Source of the DNA: Allobacillus halotolerans
GTDB lineage: Bacteria; Bacillota; Bacilli; Bacillales; Alkalibacillaceae
Strand: one strand, 5' to 3'
NCBI RefSeq assembly: GCF_028743495.1
Contig: NZ_CP117968.1
DNA length: 64,000 nt
Part shown: piece by piece, positions 1 to 8,894 of the stretch
Layout: each line of letters starts with the position of its first letter
Numbering within the stretch: the first letter of the stretch is position 1
Position numbers and translations under genes: made by a program
The notes under the pieces: model-generated
Told to the model about the DNA's origin: nothing
The model's input: only the letters and a program-made list of their open reading frames with translations
Database searches by the model: none

Positions 1-87
1 GCTGTTCAAAATGAATGCTTAAACCTGATAAAAAACCAATTAAATATACATTAAAAGTATTTACGAGTGATAAACTGGCTTAAAGCT

Positions 88-96
88 TGTTATAAT
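88..96 (+). promoter_or_regulatory. Extended -10 promoter of darA
   Basis: TGTTATAAT matches an extended -10 box (TGn followed by TATAAT), about 30 bases before the darA start. No good -35 box is visible, which is common with extended -10 promoters. A strong ribosome binding site, AAAGGAGG, follows at 113-120. Confidence 0.5.
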
Positions 97-125
97 GATA
101 GAAAAGGATCTAAAGGAGGTTAAGG

Positions 126-455
126 ATGAAACTAGTCCTTGCTGTAGTCCAAGACAAAGATGTGAATCGTTTACAAGAAGCTTTATCGGAGAAAGAGTTC
201 AAGACGACGAAGTTAGCATCAAGTGGTGGCTTTTTGAAAGAAGGAAACACGACGTTAATGATCGGTTGTGAGGACGATCAAGTCGAAGTGGCGCTTGAGA
301 TTATCCGAGATAATTGCAGTCAGCGTGAACAAATGGTTGCGCCAATTTCGCCGATGGGTGGAAATGCAGATTCCTATATTCCACGACCTGTACAAGTGGA
401 AGTTGGCGGGGCAACTGTCTTTGTATTACCTGTAGATGCGTTTCATAAATTTTAA
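126..455 (+). CDS. darA: Cyclic-di-AMP receptor protein DarA (YaaQ)
   Basis: A 109-residue PII-like protein. The family forms trimers that bind the second messenger c-di-AMP in the cytoplasm. The glycine-rich loop SGGFLKEGN (residues 33-41) is typical of DarA. Length matches the B. subtilis protein, and the start has an AAAGGAGG site 6 bases upstream. It heads the darA-yaaR-holB-ricT-yabA run, the order found in B. subtilis. Its downstream partners are not fully known, so the exact output of sensing is inferred only from the family. Confidence 0.95.
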   Translation: MKLVLAVVQDKDVNRLQEALSEKEFKTTKLASSGGFLKEGNTTLMIGCEDDQVEVALEIIRDNCSQREQMVAPISPMGGNADSYIPRPVQVEVGGATVFVLPVDAFHKF

Positions 456-484
456 TTGCCTCATGTAAAGGTAGGTAAATCGTT

Positions 485-925
485 ATGAAGATCACTCAAG
501 ATCTCCAACCTAAAATCGATACGGCTCAAACTAAACGTGTGAATACTTCACAACCTTCGCAAGCTTTTTTATCGATGGTTGGACAAGAACGAGATAAACT
601 ACAAGGAGAGCAGCTGACAAAGTTTCTCAACCAAATTCAAGCACAAGGTGAGAAAATCGCGAAATTCCGTTCGTTTAAAGACTTAGCTAAATATAAACGA
701 ATGATTCATGAATTTATCGACGAAGCTGTCAAGCATGGGTTAACGTTGAAGCAGTCGAGAAGCTGGGACCTGGCGGGTGGAAATCGACAGCTTACATTAG
801 TCGAACAAATCGATGAGAAGCTGATGAACTTAACCGACCAGCTTTTAGATCAAGAAAAAGACTCTCTCGATTTGTTGAAGGTAATCGGTGAGATTAAAGG
901 ATTGCTAGTAAACATATACGCTTAA
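485..925 (+). CDS. yaaR: YaaR family protein (DUF327)
   Basis: A 146-residue, mostly helical, charged protein of the conserved YaaR family, found between darA and holB in Bacillaceae. No signal peptide, membrane segment or catalytic motif is visible. The segment SRSWDLAGGNRQ (about residues 91-102) is the best conserved part as I recall the family. It starts 29 bases after darA and precedes holB by 30 bases, so it is probably co-transcribed. Function unknown. Confidence 0.9.
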   Translation: MKITQDLQPKIDTAQTKRVNTSQPSQAFLSMVGQERDKLQGEQLTKFLNQIQAQGEKIAKFRSFKDLAKYKRMIHEFIDEAVKHGLTLKQSRSWDLAGGNRQLTLVEQIDEKLMNLTDQLLDQEKDSLDLLKVIGEIKGLLVNIYA

Positions 926-955
926 AATTGATTTCAGATAGATAGGATGGGCATG

Positions 956-1942
956 ATGAACTGGTCAGTACTAGGCGAAAAACAACCTGTCGCAACAAAA
1001 ATGTTGCAAAACAGTATTCAAAAAAACCGAATAGCACATGCCTATTTGTTTCATGGGCCTAGAGGGACTGGCAAACGGGAGGCCAGTCTTTTATTTGCTA
1101 TGCGCTATTTTTGTGAAAGACCGCAAGAAAATGAAGAGCCTTGCGGTGAGTGTGTGGCTTGCAAACGAATTCAATCGGGAAACCATCCGGATGTACATTG
1201 GATTAAGCCAGATGGCCAATCCATCAAAAAAGAACAAATTGAGTTTCTGCAAAAAGAATTTACCTATTCGAGTTTTGAGTCCGATTCAAAGATTTATATT
1301 GTTGAAAAAGCAGATAAAATGACCGTTAACGCAGCCAATCGGTTACTTAAATTTTTGGAAGAACCAAGCAGGCGAACGTTAGCCATTCTTTTGACAGAGC
1401 AGGTTGACGCGTTGCTGGATACGATTTTATCCCGCTGCCAACGCATTCATTTTTACCCACTCGCACAAGAAGCTTATTTGAAGCAGTTACGTGAGGAAGG
1501 ACTTAGTGAAGCAAATGCACGATTGGCATCAGCGCTGCAGTTTGATTTAACTGAGGCGAAAGAACTGCAAAGCGATGAGTGGTTTGCGAATAGCCGAAAA
1601 ATAGTGGTACAATTAATGGATAGGATTGTCCAATCAAATGAGGAATCCTACATATATTTCCATCAAACATGGATGCAACATTTCGATGGCCGGGTGCAGC
1701 ATGAAAAAGGGCTTGATTTGTTGCTTGTATGGTTGAAGGATCTCGTTTATTTACACTTAGATGAAAAGGAACAACTCGTCTTCATTGACCAATTGGATCG
1801 ACTGGAACAGCAACAAGCTCATTTGCCGCTACAGCGAATCAAAGCGGCGATTTATGAAGTGTTGCAAACGAAGAGAAGATTGGCGATGAATGTCCATCCA
1901 ACATTGGCAATGGAGCAATTAATCCTCAAAATGGAGAGGTGA
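956..1942 (+). CDS. holB: DNA polymerase III subunit delta prime (HolB)
   Basis: Clamp-loader subunit that helps load the beta sliding clamp on DNA. From this start the protein has 328 residues, close to B. subtilis HolB. It has a P-loop GPRGTGK (34-40), a zinc-binding cysteine group (C53, C63, C66, C69), a LEEPS segment and an SRC motif (ILSRCQRI), the signature of clamp-loader subunits. Three ATGs are in frame (947, 953, 956). The last is chosen because AGGATGG at 944-950 then sits 5 bases away; 947 would have no binding site. Confidence 0.93.
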   Translation: MNWSVLGEKQPVATKMLQNSIQKNRIAHAYLFHGPRGTGKREASLLFAMRYFCERPQENEEPCGECVACKRIQSGNHPDVHWIKPDGQSIKKEQIEFLQKEFTYSSFESDSKIYIVEKADKMTVNAANRLLKFLEEPSRRTLAILLTEQVDALLDTILSRCQRIHFYPLAQEAYLKQLREEGLSEANARLASALQFDLTEAKELQSDEWFANSRKIVVQLMDRIVQSNEESYIYFHQTWMQHFDGRVQHEKGLDLLLVWLKDLVYLHLDEKEQLVFIDQLDRLEQQQAHLPLQRIKAAIYEVLQTKRRLAMNVHPTLAMEQLILKMER

Positions 1943-1949
1943 ATATAGA

Positions 1950-2780
1950 TTGATTGAAATTATTGGTGTCCGCTTCAAAAAAGCGGGTAAAATATATTAC
2001 TTCGATCCAGGTGACTTGGCGATTACAACGGATCATCATGTAATCGTAGAAACCGTTCGCGGAATCGAATACGGTGACGTCGTCATTGCGAATAAGCGTG
2101 TCGACGAGGAAGATGTCGTTCTTCCACTAAAGAAGGTCATTCGGATTGCTGATGAGCACGACCATCAGACAGTGATGGAGAATCAACAGCAGACGGAGGA
2201 AGCTTTTGAACTGTGTGCTCGTAAAATTAATGAGCACGAGCTCGATATGAATTTGGTCGATGTGGAGTTCACCTTCGACCGGAACAAAATTATCTTTTAC
2301 TTTACAGCAGATGGCCGTGTTGATTTCAGACACTTGGTCAAAGACTTGGCATCGGTATTCAAAACGCGAATCGAGCTACGACAAATCGGCGTGCGCGATG
2401 AAGCGAAAATGTTAGGTGGAATAGGACCTTGTGGCCGAATGCTTTGCTGTTCTACCTTTTTGGGAGACTTTGAGCCCGTTTCCATCAAAATGGCGAAAGA
2501 TCAAAACCTTTCATTGAATCCGGCGAAAATCTCTGGATTATGCGGTCGACTAATGTGTTGCTTAAAATATGAGAATGATATGTATGAGGATGCAAAACGC
2601 GAGCTTCCGGATATCGGAGAGCGATTAAACACTGCACAAGGTAAAGGGAAAGTAGTTGGACTCAATATGCTTGAACGACTTGTCCAAGTTGAATTGACTG
2701 AATTGGAACGGGTTGTCGAATATACCATCGACGAACTGATTGAAGAGGGGGCCCTTTCAGTTCCAGCTGTTAAACAATGA
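1950..2780 (+). CDS. ricT: RicT (YaaT), regulatory iron-sulfur protein of the RicAFT complex
   Basis: 276 residues. In B. subtilis RicT (YaaT) with RicA and RicF carries Fe-S clusters, assists mRNA processing by RNase Y and speeds sporulation, competence and biofilm entry. Two CxxxxCC cysteine groups (C161/C166/C167 and C198/C203/C204) are present, as expected for cluster ligands. The start is TTG at 1950, preceded by AGAGGTG 9 bases upstream. It follows holB after 7 bases, which suggests one operon. Confidence 0.94.
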   Translation: MIEIIGVRFKKAGKIYYFDPGDLAITTDHHVIVETVRGIEYGDVVIANKRVDEEDVVLPLKKVIRIADEHDHQTVMENQQQTEEAFELCARKINEHELDMNLVDVEFTFDRNKIIFYFTADGRVDFRHLVKDLASVFKTRIELRQIGVRDEAKMLGGIGPCGRMLCCSTFLGDFEPVSIKMAKDQNLSLNPAKISGLCGRLMCCLKYENDMYEDAKRELPDIGERLNTAQGKGKVVGLNMLERLVQVELTELERVVEYTIDELIEEGALSVPAVKQ

Positions 2781-2790
2781 GGTGGGTAAC

Positions 2791-3132
2791 GTGAACAAAA
2801 AAGAAATGTTAGAGCATTTCTCTAGCTTTGAAAAAAAGTTTACCGATTTACAAGAGGATTTGGTGAAATTAAAAACCAATCTCGTGCAATTGGTTGAAGA
2901 GAATCACCAGTTGGCCCATGAAAACCACCATTTACGGCAACGTCTTGATGAGTTACGGAGTGACGGTGATTCCGAATCAGAAGAGGCAAATGGAGAAAAC
3001 ATACAAGCCGTAGGAGAAGGATATGACAATTTAGCACGGATCTATGAGGAAGGTTTTCACATCTGTCATGTCTATTTTGGTACGCCAAGAGGCGAAAAAG
3101 ATTGTATATTCTGTTTGAAATTTTTTGAGTGA
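2791..3132 (+). CDS. yabA: Replication initiation control protein YabA
   Basis: 113 residues. YabA bridges DnaA and the DnaN clamp and restrains replication initiation. The N-terminal half is a leucine-rich coiled coil used for tetramer formation. The C-terminal domain has the zinc ligands H90, C92, C105 and C108 and the conserved AVGEGYDNLARIYEEGFH segment. The start is GTG at 2791, with GAGGTGGG just upstream. An upstream in-frame ATG at 2740 lies inside ricT and would add 17 unrelated residues. Confidence 0.93.
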   Translation: MNKKEMLEHFSSFEKKFTDLQEDLVKLKTNLVQLVEENHQLAHENHHLRQRLDELRSDGDSESEEANGENIQAVGEGYDNLARIYEEGFHICHVYFGTPRGEKDCIFCLKFFE

Positions 3133-3139
3133 ACCAGTG

Positions 3140-3178
3140 AAACATCCTTTGTTGTGAAAACGACGGAGGGTGTTTTTC
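3140..3178 (+). terminator. Intrinsic terminator after yabA
   Basis: A 16-bp stem (3140-3155 with 3160-3175, several G-U pairs) closed by a GAAA tetraloop and ending in a run of T. It closes the darA-to-yabA operon. Confidence 0.85.
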
Positions 3179-3197
3179 TTCAATCAGAATCTCTTCG

Positions 3198-3362
3198 GAG
3201 CCGCTGATAAATCGGATGGACCCGTCGAATAAACATCCGAAGCCGTCGAAAAATCAGATGGAGCCGCTGAAAAATCACTCGAAGCCGTCGAAAAGCCACT
3301 CGGAGCCGTCGATAAACCAAATCAAGCCGTCGTATAATCAGCTCGAGCCGTTGAATCAGCCT
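3198..3362. repeat. Intergenic 21-bp tandem repeat array (about 7.8 units)
   Basis: Seven full 21-bp units and one partial unit. Each begins GAGCCG, AAGCCG or GACCCG and has consensus RAGCCGTCGAAAAATCA followed by four variable bases. It fills most of the 347-base gap between the yabA terminator and trmN6. Because 21 is a multiple of three, long reading frames cross it by chance; none has a ribosome binding site or a known product. The rest of the gap (3363-3479) is AT-rich leader sequence with no clear promoter. Confidence 0.9.
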
Positions 3363-3479
3363 TCTCTCCAATTAAAAAAGCAAAAGGGATGGCGTCCTAG
3401 CCTTAGTGGATTATGAAATTTAACAAATTATGAAGCAATAAAACATTAAATCATAGCAACGAAGAAACGAGGAAAGTTT

Positions 3480-4271
3480 ATGGTGGCACTTAAAGGTGAT
3501 GAACGTATAGATTATTTGCTAGCTGACCAAGAACGTCGGATTATTCAAAGCCCGACTGTATTCTCATTTTCAATTGATGCCGTATTGCTGGCCAATTTCA
3601 CTTATTTACCGATAAAGAAGGGGAAAATACTTGATTTGTGTACAGGTAATGCAGTCATCCCTTTATTTTTATCGAAAAGAAGCCAGGCGTCCATTTATGG
3701 ATTGGAGATTCAAGAGCGGATTTTTGATATGGCTAAGCGGAATGTGGAAATGAATCATCTTGAAGAACAAATTCAGCCCGTCAAGGGTGATTTAAAAGAG
3801 CTTCCTCCAGAACTTGCCAATCAGCGGTTTGATGTTGTAACATGCAATCCACCTTATTTCCGTACGGATGATGGACAGAAAAAAATAAACGAAAATGAAT
3901 TTCTCGCCTATGCAAGACATGAAATACTATGCAACTTAGACGATGTATTAAAAGCTTGCAGCTCCCTCGTCCGCTCGAAGGGAAAAGTTTCACTTGTTCA
4001 CCGACCACAGCGTGTGGCAGATTTAATAACGATCGGCAAAAAGTACAATCTCGAGCCAAAACGACTACAGTTTGTTCATCCAAAAAAGGGTCGTGAAGCA
4101 AATATTGTGTTGATTGAGTATTCCAAGGATGGTAAACCGGATTTGGATGTCTTGCCACCGATTTATATTCATGATGAAGATGGTCATTATACAGGAGAGG
4201 TTGCAAAGATTTTATACGGTGAAGAGGGGAGCCGATTTCATGGTCGACGTCCAGAAGAGTTTTCAGAATGA
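3480..4271 (+). CDS. trmN6: tRNA1(Val) (adenine-N6)-methyltransferase-like protein (YabB/TrmN6)
   Basis: 263 residues, a SAM-dependent methyltransferase. The SAM-binding segment LDLCTGNAV lies near residues 51-59, and the NPPY catalytic motif for N6-adenine methylation is at 123-126. The family methylates an adenine in tRNA; the tRNA target here is inferred by homology. The ATG at 3480 follows GAGGAAAG. In B. subtilis yazA (GIY-YIG nuclease family) follows, but here rsmI starts inside this gene's last 32 bases, so yazA is absent. Confidence 0.9.
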   Translation: MVALKGDERIDYLLADQERRIIQSPTVFSFSIDAVLLANFTYLPIKKGKILDLCTGNAVIPLFLSKRSQASIYGLEIQERIFDMAKRNVEMNHLEEQIQPVKGDLKELPPELANQRFDVVTCNPPYFRTDDGQKKINENEFLAYARHEILCNLDDVLKACSSLVRSKGKVSLVHRPQRVADLITIGKKYNLEPKRLQFVHPKKGREANIVLIEYSKDGKPDLDVLPPIYIHDEDGHYTGEVAKILYGEEGSRFHGRRPEEFSE

Positions 4272-5121
4272 AGCGGAAGCGAAGTTATATTTAGTGCCGA
4301 CACCAATTGGCAATTTGGATGATATTACGTATCGGGCATTGTCAACGTTACAGAAAGTTTCTTATATTGCCTGTGAAGATACGCGCCAGACAAAGAAGCT
4401 ATTGAATCATTTCGAGATTCACAAACCATTGATCAGCTACCATGAATATAGCAATCGTCAAAAAGAAGACGAGCTCATGTCAAAGTTGCGTGAAGGCCAT
4501 TCGATTGCCCTTGTCAGTGATGCAGGAATGCCCGTTGTGTCAGATCCAGGTTTTGGACTGATCCAACGAGCGAGAGAAGAGCAAGTTGATGTCGTGAGCC
4601 TTCCGGGAGCCAACGCGGCGCTTGTCGCTTTGGTTGCTTCAGGCCTGCCCGCGAATACATTTACGTTTTATGGATTTCTGCCTAAAAAGAAAAAGGAAAT
4701 TACTGAGATATTGGCTAGCCTTGATCAGATCAAGCAAACGGTGATTTTTTATGAGTCACCATATCGTATTAAACAAACGGTTGAAGTCATGGCGGAATGG
4801 TATCATCCAGAGCGTGAAATTGTTTTAGCGAGGGAGCTAACGAAAAAATTTGAAGAATATGTACGGGGTACAATTAATGACGTAAAAGAATTCATCGACG
4901 AAGGCAATGCAACGTTAAAAGGAGAGTTCGTTTTACTTGTTGGTCCTCGCGGAGAGGATTCTTCTGAGGATTTTTGGTGGAAAAGTTTAAGTTTGATTGA
5001 ACATGTCGAGACTTATATCCAGAAGGGATCTTCTTCAAAGGATGCGATCAAGCAAACAGCAATCGATCGTTCCATCCCTAAACGAGAGGTGTACCAAGCA
5101 TATCATGTAGGCAATTCGTAA
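4240..5121 (+). CDS. rsmI: 16S rRNA (cytidine1402-2'-O)-methyltransferase RsmI (YabC)
   Basis: 293 residues, a tetrapyrrole-methylase-fold enzyme that 2'-O-methylates C1402 of 16S rRNA. The N-terminal LYLVPTPIGNLDDITYRAL segment and the following CEDTRQT and SDAGMP motifs are diagnostic. The ATG at 4240 is chosen because GAGGGGAGC lies just upstream and the family N-terminus begins shortly after. It overlaps trmN6 by 32 bases in another frame, suggesting translational coupling. No strong terminator is visible before the convergent abrB. Confidence 0.94.
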   Translation: MVDVQKSFQNEAEAKLYLVPTPIGNLDDITYRALSTLQKVSYIACEDTRQTKKLLNHFEIHKPLISYHEYSNRQKEDELMSKLREGHSIALVSDAGMPVVSDPGFGLIQRAREEQVDVVSLPGANAALVALVASGLPANTFTFYGFLPKKKKEITEILASLDQIKQTVIFYESPYRIKQTVEVMAEWYHPEREIVLARELTKKFEEYVRGTINDVKEFIDEGNATLKGEFVLLVGPRGEDSSEDFWWKSLSLIEHVETYIQKGSSSKDAIKQTAIDRSIPKREVYQAYHVGNS

Positions 5122-5182
5122 AAACGACGGGCGAATTTTTGTATGGCAAGAAACACATGCACATAAGCTTATGAATTTCTTG

Positions 5183-5221
5183 GGAAAAATAAATAGACTG
5201 CAGCTAATCGCTACAGTCTAT
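5183..5221 (-). terminator. Terminator of abrB
   Basis: On the - strand an 11-bp stem (5211-5221 with 5193-5203, one mismatch) is followed by a T-rich tract. It lies 16 bases after the abrB stop codon. Confidence 0.8.
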
Positions 5222-5236
5222 GATGTATTCATAGAT

Positions 5237-5518
5237 TTATTTACTATCAAACTTTTTGTTAATCTCAGAGATCAATTGATCGGCGCCTTCACGACTTAAT
5301 ACAATAGAGCCGTCGCCAACAGTGATATTGTCATTGGAAACATCACCAGTGATTGCACATGCCATGTTTGGTTTGTATTTTTTCAAGATGATTTGATCGT
5401 CATCCACGTAAATCTCAAGCGCGTCTTTAATGTTTATGTCTAGAGTACGACGCAATTCAATTGGAATAACGACTCTACCAAGCTCGTCAACCTTTCTTAC
5501 AATACCTGTTGATTTCAT
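5237..5518 (-). CDS. abrB: Transition-state regulator AbrB
   Basis: 93 residues, a DNA-binding global repressor of post-exponential genes in Bacillus. It has the swapped-hairpin AbrB/MazE DNA-binding fold at the N-terminus (STGIVRKVDELGRVVIPIEL, residues 3-22) and a short C-terminal dimerisation region. It is reversed relative to its neighbours, as in B. subtilis between yabC and metS. The paralogue spoVT is at 24474. An inverted repeat near the predicted transcription start may be an operator. Confidence 0.95.
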   Translation of the reverse strand: MKSTGIVRKVDELGRVVIPIELRRTLDINIKDALEIYVDDDQIILKKYKPNMACAITGDVSNDNITVGDGSIVLSREGADQLISEINKKFDSK

Positions 5519-5571
5519 TGTTTTTCTCTCTCCTCTCGATCATAATATAAGATTCGCTATCTTATGACATT

Positions 5572-5600
5572 AATGTACCACTATTATTTTTAACAGTCAA
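5572..5600 (-). promoter_or_regulatory. SigA-type promoter of abrB
   Basis: On the - strand TTGACT (5595-5600), a 17-base spacer and TACATT (5572-5577). The predicted start point is near 5565, about 47 bases before the abrB ATG. The leader holds a perfect 7-bp inverted repeat at 5547-5565. Confidence 0.7.
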
Positions 5601-5811
5601 TTAAGTAAAGGAAAAATTGGCAGAAAATGTTTTGCGCAATCTTACCTGTTTCTGTGTGGAAATTAAACTATTAAATGGGTACAATAATATCTAGTTGATA
5701 TTTTACCAAACAACTGTTAAATAGAGAACATTTTTTTGCAATTTAAAAAAATTTGTCATATTCATGTTAACATTTTATGAAAAAGCTATAGTAAAAACAG
5801 GAGGTTCCAGG

Positions 5812-7776
5812 ATGCCAGAAGAAAAAAATACGTTTTATATAACAACACCTATTTATTATCCAAGTGGCAATTTGCATATTGGTCACGCATATACGACCGT
5901 TGCGGCTGATGCGATTGCTCGATACAAACGCCTTCGCGGTTATGAAGTCATGTTCTTGACAGGGACAGATGAACACGGACAAAAGATTCAACGAAAAGCA
6001 GAAGAAAAAGGTGTCGAACCGATCAAGTACGTCGATGAGATTGTATCCGGCATCCAAAAACTTTGGAGTCAATTGGACATTTCTCATGATGATTTCATTC
6101 GAACAACGGAGAAACGCCATAAAGAAATTGTCGAAAAAATATTCGATCAGCTGTATCAACAAGGAGATATTTATTTAGATCAATATGAAGGTTGGTATTG
6201 TACTCCTTGTGAATCTTTCTTTACGGAACGTCAACTGGATGATGGAAAATGCCCTGATTGTGGACGTCCGGTTGAGAAAGTGAAAGAAGAATCTTATTTC
6301 TTTAAGATGAGTAAATACGCCGATCGTTTGGTTGAATTTTACGAAGAAAACCCTGAATTTATCCAACCTGAAAGCCGAAAAAATGAAATGTTAAATAACT
6401 TCATTAAACCAGGTCTTGAAGACTTGGCGGTCTCCAGAACGACATTTGATTGGGGAGTTCGCGTGCCAGGAGATCCGAAACACGTTATTTACGTATGGAT
6501 CGACGCGCTGTCCAACTATATTACGACATTGGGTTATGGAACGGATCATGATGAACGTTTTCAAAAATTCTGGCCAGCGGATGTTCATTTAGTTGGAAAA
6601 GAGATCGTTCGTTTTCATACCATTTATTGGCCAATCATGCTCATGGCATTGGATTTGCCACTCCCTAAAAAAGTTTTTGCTCATGGATGGCTTTTAATGA
6701 AAGACGGAAAAATGTCCAAGTCCAAAGGAAATGTTGTCGACCCAGTTGATTTGATCGATCGCTATGGCCTGGATGCATTACGTTATTACTTGCTTCGTGA
6801 AGTGCCTTTTGGTTCAGACGGCGTTTTCACACCGGAAGCTTTCGTAGAACGTACAAATTATGATCTGGCAAATGATCTTGGAAATCTATTGAACCGCACT
6901 GTTGCAATGATCAACAAATATTTCAATGGTGAGATTCAAACGATTCAGTTAAATGAAACAGAATATGACCGAGAGTTAATGAACGTGGCTTCGACGACAA
7001 GAGAACAAGTGGAAGAGGCTTTGGAAAATATGCAATTTTCGGTTGCATTGTCCACACTTTGGCAGTTTATCAGCCGTACGAATAAGTATATCGATGAAAA
7101 TGAACCTTGGGTATTGGCAAAAGATGATGCGAAAAAAGAACGGCTTGGAAATGTCATGGCTCACTTAGTCGAGTCACTTAGACAAATCGCCATTATGCTT
7201 CAACCATTTTTGACTTCTACGCCACAAAAGATTTTCAGTCAACTAGGTTTGGAGAAAGAAGAGCAGCAAAAATGGGAAAGCTTGCATACAATTGATGGCA
7301 TTCCTGCTGGCACAATTGTCCAAAAAGGAAAGCCGATCTTCCCACGTCTAGATAATGAAGTAGAAGTACAAGCGATCAAAGACATGATGGCACCCCCAGC
7401 ACCGAAAAAAGAAGAAACGAAAGAAGAACCGAAAGAGCAGGAGATCGCTCCTGAGGTAACCATTGATGATTTTCTAAAACTTGATTTCCGTGTCGGTGAA
7501 GTCATCGAGGCAGAACAAGTGAAAAAAGCAGATAAATTACTCAAATTGCGCGTGGACCTCGGCTATGAAAAACGTCAGGTCGTTTCGGGAATTGCTGAAC
7601 ACTATAAACCAGGTGAACTAGTTGGGAAAAAAGTGATTGTCGTTTCGAATTTAAAACCGGTCAAACTGCGCGGAGAGCTATCGCAAGGTATGATTTTAGC
7701 TGGAGAAGATGATGAAGGAATCCTCTCATTGGCTACGATCGATCAAACGTTACCAAATGGAACGCAAATTAACTAA
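5812..7776 (+). CDS. metS: Methionyl-tRNA synthetase
   Basis: 654 residues; charges tRNA-Met with methionine. The class I motif HIGH is at residues 22-25 and KMSKS near 300. Zinc-binding cysteine pairs (CTPC and CPDC) lie in the connective domain near residues 128-147. A C-terminal tRNA-binding domain begins after an E/K/P-rich linker near residue 545. The ATG at 5812 has AGGAGG 6 bases upstream; an earlier in-frame ATG at 5764 lacks one. I see no T-box leader upstream. dayD follows after 30 bases. Confidence 0.96.
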   Translation: MPEEKNTFYITTPIYYPSGNLHIGHAYTTVAADAIARYKRLRGYEVMFLTGTDEHGQKIQRKAEEKGVEPIKYVDEIVSGIQKLWSQLDISHDDFIRTTEKRHKEIVEKIFDQLYQQGDIYLDQYEGWYCTPCESFFTERQLDDGKCPDCGRPVEKVKEESYFFKMSKYADRLVEFYEENPEFIQPESRKNEMLNNFIKPGLEDLAVSRTTFDWGVRVPGDPKHVIYVWIDALSNYITTLGYGTDHDERFQKFWPADVHLVGKEIVRFHTIYWPIMLMALDLPLPKKVFAHGWLLMKDGKMSKSKGNVVDPVDLIDRYGLDALRYYLLREVPFGSDGVFTPEAFVERTNYDLANDLGNLLNRTVAMINKYFNGEIQTIQLNETEYDRELMNVASTTREQVEEALENMQFSVALSTLWQFISRTNKYIDENEPWVLAKDDAKKERLGNVMAHLVESLRQIAIMLQPFLTSTPQKIFSQLGLEKEEQQKWESLHTIDGIPAGTIVQKGKPIFPRLDNEVEVQAIKDMMAPPAPKKEETKEEPKEQEIAPEVTIDDFLKLDFRVGEVIEAEQVKKADKLLKLRVDLGYEKRQVVSGIAEHYKPGELVGKKVIVVSNLKPVKLRGELSQGMILAGEDDEGILSLATIDQTLPNGTQIN

Positions 7777-7806
7777 TTCGAACTGTTCAAATGAAAGGAT
7801 GAGTCT

Positions 7807-8574
7807 GTGTTATTTGATACACATGTTCATTTAAATGCCGATCAATTTATGGAAGACCGTGATGAAGTCATCGAGCGAGCGAAAGAGGCAGGGGTGACTG
7901 AAATGGTTGTCGTCGGGTTCGACCGAAAAACCATACCATTAGCGATAGAAATCGCTGAAGCCTATCCGTTTATTTATGCAGCGGTCGGCTGGCATCCTGT
8001 TGATGCGATTGATATGACCGACGACGATCTAAAATGGATTGAAGAGCTTGCAGCACATGAAAAAGTCGTTGCTATTGGAGAGATGGGGCTCGATTACCAT
8101 TGGGATAAATCGCCTGTAGACGTCCAAAAAGAAGTTTTCAGGAAACAAATTCGCCTTGCGAAGAAGCTTGCCATGCCAATCATTATTCATAATCGGGAAG
8201 CAACTGAAGATATTATCGAAATATTGAAGGATGAAAATGCACAAGAAATTGGCGGAATTATGCATTGTTTTAATGCCCCCGCTGAATATGCAACGGAATG
8301 TATCGATTTAAACTTCCATATTTCATTAGGTGGTCCAGTGACGTTTAAAAATGCAACCGATCCAAAAATCGTCGCCGAACAAGTACCACTTGATCGATTG
8401 TTGATTGAGACGGATTGTCCATTTTTGGCTCCACATCCGAACCGGGGTAAACGAAATGAACCTGCATACGTTTTATTAGTAGCAGAGAAAATCGCTGAAA
8501 TTAAGCAAATGACCGTAGAAGAGATTGGTGAAGTGACACGGAATAATGCGAAGAAGTTATTTGGTATAGCTTAA
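7807..8574 (+). CDS. dayD: TatD family metal-dependent DNase (YabD)
   Basis: 255 residues. A TIM-barrel metal hydrolase of the TatD family: the N-terminal THVHLNADQF carries the HxH metal site, and EMGLDYHW, IIHNREA, MHCFN and ETDCPF follow in family order. Members act as deoxyribonucleases, and some as D-aminoacyl-tRNA deacylases (hence dayD); the exact substrate cannot be read here. The start is GTG at 7807, after AAAGGATGAG. It is probably co-transcribed with metS. Confidence 0.92.
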   Translation: MLFDTHVHLNADQFMEDRDEVIERAKEAGVTEMVVVGFDRKTIPLAIEIAEAYPFIYAAVGWHPVDAIDMTDDDLKWIEELAAHEKVVAIGEMGLDYHWDKSPVDVQKEVFRKQIRLAKKLAMPIIIHNREATEDIIEILKDENAQEIGGIMHCFNAPAEYATECIDLNFHISLGGPVTFKNATDPKIVAEQVPLDRLLIETDCPFLAPHPNRGKRNEPAYVLLVAEKIAEIKQMTVEEIGEVTRNNAKKLFGIA

Positions 8575-8640
8575 GAATGGATTATTCAGAAGAAACGATC
8601 GCTAGTCAATGTTTGAAGCGCTAATTCAATGTTCTAAAAC

Positions 8641-8702
8641 ACACACCTAGGCATACAGTTTAAAATGAGCAATATTTAAACAATCGCCTAGGTGTGTTTT
8701 TT
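8641..8702 (+). terminator. Terminator after dayD
   Basis: A perfect 12-bp stem (8641-8652 with 8686-8697) with a 33-base loop, then a run of T. It closes the metS-dayD unit. Confidence 0.75.
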
Positions 8703-8841
8703 ATCTAAAAGCTTAGTGTGAGGCTCATCGTTGATCGATTCTCTCTTATTTTTCAAGAGAAGAAAGATTTCAATTTGCAATTGATTCGCATCATCCAGTC
8801 AATGTTTCAGTATTGTAATGAATTTGTAATGTGGTTGTTCA

Positions 8842-8870
8842 TTGACTTCCTTTTTGGGTATGCCTATAAT
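8842..8870 (+). promoter_or_regulatory. SigA promoter of yabE
   Basis: TTGACT (8842-8847), a 17-base spacer and a perfect TATAAT (8865-8870), 24 bases before the yabE ATG. The ribosome binding site TAGGAGG is at 8881-8887, so the 5' leader is very short. Confidence 0.85.
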
Positions 8871-8894
8871 CAATTGCGTATAGGAGGCTCGTTT

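Noticed and set aside
3216..3416. Frames rich in P-S-K-N repeats over the first 21-bp array
   Set aside because: Same reason: periodic non-coding DNA without a start signal.
5519..5811. T-box or SAM riboswitch before metS
   Set aside because: No T-box sequence (AGGGTGGNACCGCG-like) and no S-box features in the leader.
8718..8894. Longer N-terminus for YabE from GTG 8718
   Set aside because: The region holds a consensus promoter and lacks a ribosome binding site at 8718, while ATG 8895 has a strong one.
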